Shown piece by piece: positions 1 through 5,954 of a DNA stretch of 7,233 nucleotides. Source of the DNA: Bacillota bacterium (GTDB lineage: Bacteria > Bacillota > Limnochordia > Darwinibacteriales > DTU012); assembly GCA_012521805.1 (NCBI GenBank), contig JAAYLQ010000150.1, positions 1 to 7,233 on the forward strand, read 5' to 3'. The notes beneath the pieces are model-generated. The model did no database searches. It had not been told where the DNA came from and saw nothing but the letters and a program-made list of their open reading frames with translations. Position numbers and translations under genes: made by a program. Each line of letters starts with the position of its first letter. Positions within the stretch are counted from its first letter, which is position 1.

Positions 1-23
1 ACAATCCCCTTCCCCTGTTTCAT
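1..23 (-). CDS. rsgI: Probable RsgI-type anti-sigma factor, first codons only (partial)
   Basis: Only the first seven complete codons are inside the window. They read Met-Lys-Gln-Gly-Lys-Gly-Ile and continue with a codon starting GT. The ATG lies 14 nt after the sigI stop and has a strong ribosome binding site (GGGGAGG, about 5 nt upstream). In Bacillus subtilis and clostridia, sigI is followed by rsgI, which encodes a membrane-spanning anti-sigma factor that holds SigI inactive. RsgI proteins typically begin with a short basic stretch and then Gly-Ile-Val, as here. The start codon and RBS are seen directly. The identity rests on position and on very few residues, so another short downstream gene cannot be excluded. 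Confidence 0.68.
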
Positions 24-37
24 GCTTACCTCCCCTT

Positions 38-781
38 TCAAACCGAACGCTTAAGGTATTCCTGTAGGTAGTGGAATTCTCCGACTAAGATCAGTGTCAG
101 TGTTATTATGTATTTTCGCTGCCGCTCAAGGGTTTTACGGCTGACCTTCACTACCTTTTCCAATTCTTTCAGCGGCAGTGCTTTTCGGTGTGTAAGATAT
201 TTTAATAATTCCGGATCATTAGCCAAGATACGAGCTACCTCCAATGCCCGATCCCGAGCATCTTGATGTTTTGGAGAGATCTTAACCAATTCAGAAAATC
301 GCACTCCGTATTCACTAAGCAGTTGGTTCAGTCGGAAAATCTCCTCCCGCCTCTCTTCTGCTTCTTGCTGCAGTTGGATTACCCCATAAGCTTCTTTCAG
401 TTCAATCTTACGAATAATATTATCTTCTGTATCATCTGTTTCCAACGATGACAAGGGGATTTCCTCTCTACTCCTAGCTTTACGGCGGAAATAATCCACC
501 ATCCGTCTCTTAATTACTATTTCAGCAAAGCTGAGAAAAGAAGCTCCCGCTTTAGGATTATAGGCATCGATCGCTTCATCAAAGGCAGACATTGCGATGC
601 TGGCTTCATCGTCTCGTCCCAGTACCAGATATTTTTTAGCAACCTGAGACGCTGCGCGGAGGTAAAAAGGACGATACTCTTTGATTAACTGTTCCCTTAC
701 TAGTTTATCTCCAGCTTGAGCCTTGATTACTAAAGTGCTTAATTCTTCCCGTTGACTATCAAAAGCCGAATTGATTGCCAT
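38..781 (-). CDS. sigI: RNA polymerase sigma factor SigI
   Basis: Alternative sigma factor of 247 residues, close to the usual length of about 250. Residues 20-105 form the sigma region 2 part, with the core-binding and -10-recognition segment around FDEAIDAYNP (67-76) and IVIKRRMVDYFRRKAR (88-103). The C-terminal SigI-specific domain follows from about 143: ERREEI (143-148), SPKHQDAR (169-176), then a helix-turn-helix around LPLKELEKVVKVSRKTLERQRKYI (202-225). These blocks match my memory of B. subtilis SigI closely, including the order REEI, SPKH.DAR, VSRKT.ER.RKYII. In B. subtilis SigI responds to heat and envelope stress, and in cellulolytic clostridia its paralogues respond to extracellular polysaccharides. 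The ATG at 781 has GGGGAGG 7 nt upstream. It lies 56 nt after era and just before a probable rsgI. No sigma-70 region 4 is present, as expected for this family. Confidence 0.93.
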   Translation of the reverse strand: MAINSAFDSQREELSTLVIKAQAGDKLVREQLIKEYRPFYLRAASQVAKKYLVLGRDDEASIAMSAFDEAIDAYNPKAGASFLSFAEIVIKRRMVDYFRRKARSREEIPLSSLETDDTEDNIIRKIELKEAYGVIQLQQEAEERREEIFRLNQLLSEYGVRFSELVKISPKHQDARDRALEVARILANDPELLKYLTHRKALPLKELEKVVKVSRKTLERQRKYIITLTLILVGEFHYLQEYLKRSV

Positions 782-788
782 TGACTAT

Positions 789-835
789 CCTCCCCTTCAT
801 ACAGACTCTTCGCACCCACACCCAATTTTTTGGGT
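789..835 (-). promoter_or_regulatory. Possible SigI-type promoter ahead of sigI (tentative)
   Basis: The 56-nt gap between era and sigI holds, on the minus strand, ACCC (835-832), then CGAA (812-809), then the sigI ribosome binding site (798-789). Sigma-I promoters are described as having a C-rich -35 element and a CGAA-like -10 element. Placement suits a short leader: a transcript starting near 802 would carry the RBS and reach the ATG at 781. The 19-nt spacing between ACCC and CGAA looks longer than I would expect, and the C run is short, so this is only a candidate. Autoregulation by SigI would fit the family. Confidence 0.25.
820..835. repeat. Short perfect inverted repeat after the era stop
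   Basis: ACCCAA and TTGGGT form a 6-bp perfect inverted repeat around a 4-nt loop, starting 2 nt after the era stop codon. In the minus-strand transcript the loop is AAAA and no U tract follows, so it does not look like a normal intrinsic terminator. It overlaps the candidate -35 element of sigI and could be an operator half-site, a weak attenuator, or chance. Confidence 0.4.
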
Positions 836-837
836 AC

Positions 838-1725
838 CTAATTATAGCCAAACTCCGATAAAGAACCGGTTTTATTGCGCCAGTCTTTCTTCACCTTAAC
901 CCAAAGATCCAGGAATACCTTTGAGCCTAATAGATTCTCAATATGCAGCCGCGCTCCACTCCCTATCTTTTTAAGCATTGAACCTTGTTTACCAATAATG
1001 ATACCTTTTTGGGAATTGCGCTCCACATAAATGGTGGCCCGCACGGATACAAGCTCTTTTTCTGGATCCTTCTTAACTTCGTCAACATAAACAGCTACCG
1101 AATGGGGAATTTCTTCTTCGGTATGGTGCAGAATCTGTTCTCTAATGAATTCGGCCATTACAAAGCGTTCAGGATGATCTGTAACCCAATCATCGGGATA
1201 ATATTTAGGTCCTGCTGGCAGATAAGAAACCAATGTGTCAACGAATTGATCTAATCCAGCTCCTTCCAAAGCAGACACCACTACGACCTCAGCAAAGTCA
1301 AACTTGGCTGAAGCCATACTGCAGAACTGCTCCTGCTCTTCCTTACTAACTAAGTCTGCCTTGTTAACAATTAAAAACACTGGAGTATCAACTTTTGCTA
1401 ATTCTTCAACGATGATTTCATCTGCTTTACGCCATTGGGTAACATCAACCATATAACAGATTACATCAACTTCTTCGAGGGCAGCCTTAGCTGCCTTTAC
1501 CATATATTCACCTAATTTATGTAAAGGCCGGTGCAGGCCAGGTGTATCTAAGAAAATAATCTGCGCATCTGAACGCGTTAAAATTGCTTGAATAGTATTG
1601 CGGGTAGTCTGCGGCTTATCCGAGACTATCGAAATTTTTTGTTCCAGCAAACTGTTGAGGAGTGTTGATTTTCCTACGTTTGGTCTGCCAATTACTGCAA
1701 CAAAACCCGACTTAAATTCAGCCAT
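838..1725 (-). CDS. era: GTPase Era
   Basis: Essential GTPase that binds the 3' end of 16S rRNA and helps assemble the 30S subunit. Its 295 residues are the usual length. The GTPase domain shows G1 GRPNVGKS (13-20), G2 QTTR (39-42), G3 DTPG (60-63), G4 NKAD (121-124) and G5 SAL (151-153). The C-terminal KH domain carries the RNA-binding loop with GKQG (245-248) inside a stretch starting VERNSQKGIIIG. The ATG at 1725 has a near-perfect RBS (AAGGAGGT, 1738-1731). The start overlaps the GNAT stop by 8 nt, which suggests translational coupling. In B. subtilis recO follows era; here sigI follows instead. Known partners or neighbours acting in the same process are YbeY and PhoH, both encoded upstream. 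Confidence 0.98.
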   Translation of the reverse strand: MAEFKSGFVAVIGRPNVGKSTLLNSLLEQKISIVSDKPQTTRNTIQAILTRSDAQIIFLDTPGLHRPLHKLGEYMVKAAKAALEEVDVICYMVDVTQWRKADEIIVEELAKVDTPVFLIVNKADLVSKEEQEQFCSMASAKFDFAEVVVVSALEGAGLDQFVDTLVSYLPAGPKYYPDDWVTDHPERFVMAEFIREQILHHTEEEIPHSVAVYVDEVKKDPEKELVSVRATIYVERNSQKGIIIGKQGSMLKKIGSGARLHIENLLGSKVFLDLWVKVKKDWRNKTGSLSEFGYN

Positions 1726-2197
1726 TGTGAACCTCCTTAAGATCAGCTAACACCAGTGTCAGCACATAGCGGTCCTCACCAATTCCATATTCATTCGGCA
1801 GAAACTCTCTTTTTTTAAAACCTAGATTGGTATACAGCTTGATTGCAGCAGCATTGTGCGGATCGACAGTGAGGCTCACTCTTGCAAAGCCATCCTGCGC
1901 CAGACAGCGAAGGGATTGTTTCAGCAGTGCTGTTCCAATTCCCTGATTGCGGTAAGGCTTTTTTACCGCAAAACCAAATAAATAAGCATGCCGCGGGTCG
2001 TTAAAATCGCGCATATATTCTGCTACAGCCACAACTCGATTTTGATCAAGAATAATATAAACACGGCCGTGCCGGATAAACGGAGGTAAAAACCAAGAAT
2101 TCATGCCGCCAATGCCAAAGGCATCCTGTTCAATCGCAATTATTTGGGCGATCAGTTCAGGATCCATGGCTGTCAGCTGCATAAATTTATAATCCAT
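1718..2197 (-). CDS. GNAT-family N-acetyltransferase, substrate unknown
   Basis: A 159-residue acetyl-CoA-dependent acyltransferase. Motif A is RNQGIGT (83-89), the pyrophosphate-binding loop of acetyl-CoA, preceded by the strand YLFGFAVKKPY (72-82). The second half has LTVDPHNAAAIKLY (109-122) ending in NLGF, the usual motif B region. The N-terminal part (FGIGGMNSWFLPPFIRHGRVY, within 27-47) looks like a conserved subfamily rather than canonical RimI, so I do not assign ribosomal protein S18 as substrate. The reading frame is open further upstream into cdd, but that part is read in another frame of cdd. I chose the ATG at 2197 because GGTGAT (2207-2202) lies 4 nt before it and pairs with the 3' part of the anti-SD. 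A GTG at 2206 with AGGAG 9 nt upstream is a good alternative adding three residues. It overlaps cdd by 11 nt and era by 8 nt. Confidence 0.88.
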   Translation of the reverse strand: MDYKFMQLTAMDPELIAQIIAIEQDAFGIGGMNSWFLPPFIRHGRVYIILDQNRVVAVAEYMRDFNDPRHAYLFGFAVKKPYRNQGIGTALLKQSLRCLAQDGFARVSLTVDPHNAAAIKLYTNLGFKKREFLPNEYGIGEDRYVLTLVLADLKEVHNG

Positions 2198-2588
2198 ATT
2201 TATCACCAGTAAACGCTCCTGGCAGCAGTTCTGACAAATTCGTTTTTCTAACTTGTCCACCGGCATTAGCCAACAAAATCACCACTTGATCATCAAAAAA
2301 CTCTGCCAGAACCTGGCGGCATACACCGCACGGAGTGATTACTTCTTCAGTTTCAGCTACTACAGCCAGCGCTTTAAACTGGCGCTCCCCTTCTGACACC
2401 GCTTTTACAACAGCGGTTCGTTCAGCACAAATTGTCGGACTATAAGCTGCGTTTTCAATGTTGCAGCCGCGGTATATCCGCCCACTCGCGCCTAACAGCG
2501 CAGCTCCAACCCTAAACCGCGAGTAAGGTGCGTAAGCCTGCTCCATGGCTAGTTTAGCCTGCATAATTAATTCCTGGTAATTGTCCAT
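2187..2588 (-). CDS. cdd: Cytidine deaminase
   Basis: Converts cytidine and deoxycytidine to uridine and deoxyuridine in pyrimidine salvage; a cytosolic homotetramer in Gram-positive bacteria. The 133 residues match the short, tetrameric family. The catalytic CAE motif is C54-A55-E56, with E56 as proton shuttle and C54 as zinc ligand. The other two zinc ligands are C87 and C90 in TPCGVCRQ (85-92). The substrate-binding stretch NIENAAYSPT (43-52) and the early PYSRFRVGAAL (21-31) are also typical. The ATG at 2588 has GGGGAGGG upstream and lies 15 nt after the lipid kinase/phosphatase gene. Position between dgkA and era is the standard Bacillota order. Confidence 0.97.
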   Translation of the reverse strand: MDNYQELIMQAKLAMEQAYAPYSRFRVGAALLGASGRIYRGCNIENAAYSPTICAERTAVVKAVSEGERQFKALAVVAETEEVITPCGVCRQVLAEFFDDQVVILLANAGGQVRKTNLSELLPGAFTGDKYGL

Positions 2589-2603
2589 AAACCCTCCCCT
2601 AAC

Positions 2604-3296
2604 CTAAAAGCGCAGCAGGAATAGAATTAGGGTAATTAAAACCCCAATGAATGCACCAGTGATTACTTCCAGCACAGAATGAATACTGCTCTGCACCCGC
2701 GTATGGGCAACTAACAGAGCCAGCACAAATCCTAAGCTTGCCACAAATGTACTGCTGCAGAACATAATGGCGGTAGCTAAGCTGAAAGCGATAGCAGTGT
2801 GGCCGCTGGGCATACCGCCTTTTAGGTAATCAGAACTTCCCGTTGTACTTTTTATTATAATGCTCAATCCAATGACAACTAAAACAGCAATCAAAGTTAA
2901 ATCAATCGGCCTAAAACTGTCCCGTAATGAACGGATTTCAAACTGAATTAACCGTTCAAATAAAACAAAATAACCAATGCCAGCAGCGATTACCGAAGAT
3001 ACCAGCACTGCACCAGCAGCTACATTCTTAGCGTTGCGGGCAATCGGGTGGTACTCGGTTACAAACAGATTGACAACCTCCTCAACCGCTGTATTCAGCA
3101 TTTCTGCGCAGAGTACTAAGCCGATAGTCAGAAGTAGAATCAGCAGTTCAATCCGGGGTACATTCAAAACAATAGCCAGAATCAAAACCAATATCCCGAT
3201 TAAGAAATGGATTTTCATATTGCGCTGCGTCTTAACTGCGTAAATGATGCCCTCTATTGCATAGTTAAAACTGGCACCAATATTTTTTGCCCTCAC
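2604..3296 (-). CDS. DgkA-type lipid kinase domain fused to PAP2 phosphatase domain
   Basis: Membrane protein of 230 residues with two domains. Residues 1-118 resemble DgkA (diacylglycerol or undecaprenol kinase): three membrane segments (about 29-46, 48-65, 95-114) and the signature EMLNTAVEE (65-73) followed by HPIARNAK (83-90). Residues 130-230 are a PAP2 phosphatase domain with GGMPSGH (160-166) and TRVQSSIH (199-206), then E210 where many PAP2 enzymes have Asp. The first PAP2 motif (K...RP) is not clear. Compared with E. coli DgkA (numbered without Met), E69, N72, E76 and K94 are kept (E65, N68, E72, K90), but E28, D80 and D95 are Q24, N76 and N91. The GTG start at 3296 has GGGGGAGG about 4 nt upstream, 11 nt after ybeY. 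Probable role: undecaprenol or undecaprenyl phosphate turnover; kinase activity is uncertain. Confidence 0.88.
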   Translation of the reverse strand: MRAKNIGASFNYAIEGIIYAVKTQRNMKIHFLIGILVLILAIVLNVPRIELLILLLTIGLVLCAEMLNTAVEEVVNLFVTEYHPIARNAKNVAAGAVLVSSVIAAGIGYFVLFERLIQFEIRSLRDSFRPIDLTLIAVLVVIGLSIIIKSTTGSSDYLKGGMPSGHTAIAFSLATAIMFCSSTFVASLGFVLALLVAHTRVQSSIHSVLEVITGAFIGVLITLILFLLRF

Positions 3297-3307
3297 CGTG
3301 CCTCCCC

Positions 3308-3769
3308 CTAATCACGCGTTAAGTTGAGCTCAACCATGACCAGCTCTTCAAGCTCCCGCATCTTGTGTCTTTCCTCTTCTGTTTGATGATCATAGCCGAG
3401 TAGATGCAGCAGACCATGAGCAGTAAGATAGCCAACCTCCCGCTCAAGACTGTGATTATACTCATTGCTCTGCTCGACAGCCCGCTCTAAAGCAATAATA
3501 ATATCGCCCAGCATTCGGGGAGCTCCCTGCGGCTGAATGAATTCAGCACCCTCTTCCTGTGCAAAGGAGAGAACATCGGTTACCTGATCCACACCGCGGT
3601 AATCGCGATTCAATGTCCTAATCGTCTCATTATCAACAAATGTAACGCTGATTTCAACCGGATCCTTAACAGCTAACACTTTGAGTCCAGTCTCCAAAAC
3701 TTTTCTGACCAATGCTTCTAATTCGGAAGTGTCAACTTTGGTTTGCTCATTATTGATATAAAGGTCCAC
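3308..3769 (-). CDS. ybeY: Endoribonuclease YbeY (rRNA maturation factor)
   Basis: Zinc-dependent single-strand endoribonuclease needed for 16S rRNA 3'-end maturation and ribosome quality control. The 153 residues match the family. The metal site is H118, H122 and H128 in HGLLHLLGYDH (118-128). The conserved basic patch is NRDYRGVDQVTDVLSF (54-69), with R58 or R59 the likely catalytic-site arginine. The start is GTG at 3769, directly after the TAA stop of pgpH with no gap; a purine-rich stretch (GGAAAGGGAAAGG, 3787-3775) in the end of pgpH can serve as RBS. This implies translational coupling. YbeY acts with Era and with PhoH-type proteins (YbeZ in E. coli), both encoded in this operon. Confidence 0.97.
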   Translation of the reverse strand: MDLYINNEQTKVDTSELEALVRKVLETGLKVLAVKDPVEISVTFVDNETIRTLNRDYRGVDQVTDVLSFAQEEGAEFIQPQGAPRMLGDIIIALERAVEQSNEYNHSLEREVGYLTAHGLLHLLGYDHQTEEERHKMRELEELVMVELNLTRD

Positions 3770-5923
3770 TTATGCCTTTCCCTTTCCTTCAATCTCTTCT
3801 CGAGTAATTTTTTCGGGATACTCCACCCTTCCGTGAAAAATACCGATCAATACCTTAGAAAACGCATCAGCAATCTTGTTCAGGTCTTTAAACGTCAGAT
3901 CACTTTCATCAAGCTGACCATCATCAAGGCGGTCGCGAATAATTTTACGCACCAACCCTTCTATTTTTCCAGGTGTTGGCTTAGACAACGAGCGCACTGC
4001 TGCCTCCACCGCATCAGCAAGGGACACGATGGCTGTTTCTTTAGTCTGGGGTTTCGGTCCGGGATAACGAAAATCACTTTCCTTAACTGTGCCTTCATTA
4101 GTTTCTAAAGCCCGATGATAAAAATATTTAACCAAATCTGTACCGTGGTGCTCTGTAATAAATGATGTAATAACTGGCGGCAGTTTGTGCTCCTTAGCCA
4201 ATTCCAGCCCATCCTTGACATGAGCTGTAATGATTAAGGTTGACAGCGACGGCGCAATCTTGTCATGGGGGTTATCTGCCCCCAGCTGATTTTCCACAAA
4301 GAATATTGGCCGCTTCACTTTCCCAATGTCATGAAAAGTTGCTCCCACACGAGCCAGCAGTCCATCAGCCCCCACCGCATCGGCAGCCGCTTCCGCTAGA
4401 TTGCCAACCATGATGCTGTGGTGGTAGGTTCCAGGTGTCTCCATCAACAAGCGCCTCAGCAGAGGATGATTGGGATTTGTTAATTCTAGCAAGCGGATTG
4501 CAGACGTAATTCCAAACACGCTCTCAAAATAAGGCAGCAGCCCGATAGCACTGATCGAACAGATCAATCCGTTCAGCAACCCTAGATAGCTGTGGAGCAT
4601 AATATTTGAATCACCCTGAAGTAAGCCGAATGCCATCATCACTAGAATGTTACTACCACCCACAATAAAGCCTGCCCGCATCAACTCACTGCGCTGGCTC
4701 ACCCGAGAAACACTGAGAATTGCGATTAATCCACCGATTAAACCTTGAGCTACTAAAGGCAGCGATTGAAAAATGATCCCGCTGATGATCGATAGCACCG
4801 TTACCGTCAGATAACCAGTCCGGGAATCCAGCAGCATAGTAATTAACATCCCTGCCAGAGCAATTGGTGTTAAGTACATAATCAACAGCCAATTAATCAG
4901 CGAAAGAATCTTGGTAATTAATGTAACTAAAATCAAAACTGAACCGACAAAGGCAAGTCTACTTTCGCTTTTAATTATTTCCGGGCTGTACTTATACAGT
5001 GAAACTGCAAACAGCACCAACAGCAGGACAACTATAATCAACAGTCCCAGCAGAGACCAGTAATCAATTCCTTCTTGATATAAACCAAGATCTTTCAGCA
5101 TTTGGACATGCTCTTCTGCAACTACTGTGCCGTCACTGATGATAATTTCACCAGCTTTAACTATCACTGGCTTGACCGCACGAGCCGCCTCCAAACGCTG
5201 CTGTTCAACAGCCTGATGATCCAAAACCAAATTGGGCTTAATAATTTGATTAGCAATCTGCACAGCTGCTTCCTGTAAGTTAAAGTTGATGTCGCTTTGA
5301 GCAAACAAAACACGCATCCGCTCAGGCAGTTGAGAGCTATCAGCTTCACTAATCCGCTGCTGCATCTGCTCCATAATAATCCGTTTGCTCTCTTCAACAA
5401 AGGTATTGTATTCGAGCGCATCAGTAAACAATAATCGCTCTATATAATTGATTGGTAAAACGATCTCAACTGTTTGAGCCAACTTTCTCTGAACACCTTC
5501 TGCTTGGACAGTCGGCTCCGACTGCTCAAACTGTTCATCTGTTTCATGAAGCTGAACTCTAGCATCAGCAATAACAGCAAACAGCTGTTCCAGCCTTTCT
5601 GACGCTTCCACAACAACAGCATGATTTACAATGTAAAATTTGGGATCGGTTTTCGCTTCAGCTTCAGCCCTATCTGCAGCCTTCTGCTGCTCCCTTTGAG
5701 TCTGAGCCCGATTTTCCATATCCCGTGGGACACGGATATCTTGACGAACAACTTCTCCGACCTCAACCTGATATCCAATTGGTGAAATATTTATTGAAAG
5801 GATACCGAACAATCCAATAAAGACTAAAACAGCCAAAACCCATTGGCGCACGTTATTCTGTTCAAACTTAGATTTTAGATTCTGTTTCACTTTAGTCCAA
5901 GGTTTTGACTTCGACTTACCCAT
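3770..5923 (-). CDS. pgpH: 7TM-HD family c-di-AMP phosphodiesterase (PgpH/YqfF)
   Basis: Membrane phosphohydrolase of 717 residues. Members of this family (PgpH in Listeria, YqfF in B. subtilis) hydrolyse cyclic di-AMP to pApA. Layout: cytosolic basic N-terminus, one membrane segment (about 28-46), an extracytoplasmic 7TMR-HDED domain (about 50-285, with an Ala/Glu/Arg-rich helical stretch at 72-92), seven membrane segments (about 289-465), then the cytosolic HD domain. Metal and catalytic residues are all visible: H502 in TYHHS, H531-D532 in FHDIGK, H568, H592-H593 in EHHG, and D637 in LADAVEAA. The ATG at 5923 has GAGGAG 8 nt upstream and lies 31 nt after phoH. Cyclic di-AMP controls potassium and osmolyte uptake and affects wall homeostasis; the extracytoplasmic domain may sense an external signal. 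Confidence 0.95.
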   Translation of the reverse strand: MGKSKSKPWTKVKQNLKSKFEQNNVRQWVLAVLVFIGLFGILSINISPIGYQVEVGEVVRQDIRVPRDMENRAQTQREQQKAADRAEAEAKTDPKFYIVNHAVVVEASERLEQLFAVIADARVQLHETDEQFEQSEPTVQAEGVQRKLAQTVEIVLPINYIERLLFTDALEYNTFVEESKRIIMEQMQQRISEADSSQLPERMRVLFAQSDINFNLQEAAVQIANQIIKPNLVLDHQAVEQQRLEAARAVKPVIVKAGEIIISDGTVVAEEHVQMLKDLGLYQEGIDYWSLLGLLIIVVLLLVLFAVSLYKYSPEIIKSESRLAFVGSVLILVTLITKILSLINWLLIMYLTPIALAGMLITMLLDSRTGYLTVTVLSIISGIIFQSLPLVAQGLIGGLIAILSVSRVSQRSELMRAGFIVGGSNILVMMAFGLLQGDSNIMLHSYLGLLNGLICSISAIGLLPYFESVFGITSAIRLLELTNPNHPLLRRLLMETPGTYHHSIMVGNLAEAAADAVGADGLLARVGATFHDIGKVKRPIFFVENQLGADNPHDKIAPSLSTLIITAHVKDGLELAKEHKLPPVITSFITEHHGTDLVKYFYHRALETNEGTVKESDFRYPGPKPQTKETAIVSLADAVEAAVRSLSKPTPGKIEGLVRKIIRDRLDDGQLDESDLTFKDLNKIADAFSKVLIGIFHGRVEYPEKITREEIEGKGKA

Positions 5924-5954
5924 TGTGGCAGCTCCTCTCCAGGGTTAACACTTA

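Noticed and set aside
263..451. Plus-strand open frame of 62 codons inside sigI
   Set aside because: Lies wholly inside the well-supported sigI gene on the other strand, has no recognisable motif and no good RBS.
820..835. Intrinsic terminator after era
   Set aside because: The hairpin has only 6 bp and no U tract follows it in the minus-strand transcript. The T run is in the loop on the plus strand.
985..1254. Plus-strand open frame inside era
   Set aside because: Antisense shadow of the Era KH and linker coding region; composition is not protein-like and nothing is recognisable.
2198..2266. N-terminal extension of the GNAT protein with a Cys-rich stretch (CQNCCQ)
   Set aside because: It looks like a possible metal-binding motif but is the out-of-frame reading of the cdd 3' end, and internal starts have proper RBSs.
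2977..3243. Plus-strand open frame opposite the kinase domain
   Set aside because: Ser/Thr/Ile-rich shadow of the membrane-segment codons of the dgkA-PAP2 gene.
3743..4108. Plus-strand open frame opposite the end of pgpH and start of ybeY
   Set aside because: Spans the junction of two certain genes on the other strand and shows no family features.
4686..5622. Short minus-strand open frames in other frames of pgpH (4686-4892, 5164-5421, 5440-5622)
   Set aside because: They overlap the intact 717-residue PgpH frame; Leu/Ser/Arg-rich translations are typical of frame-shifted reading.
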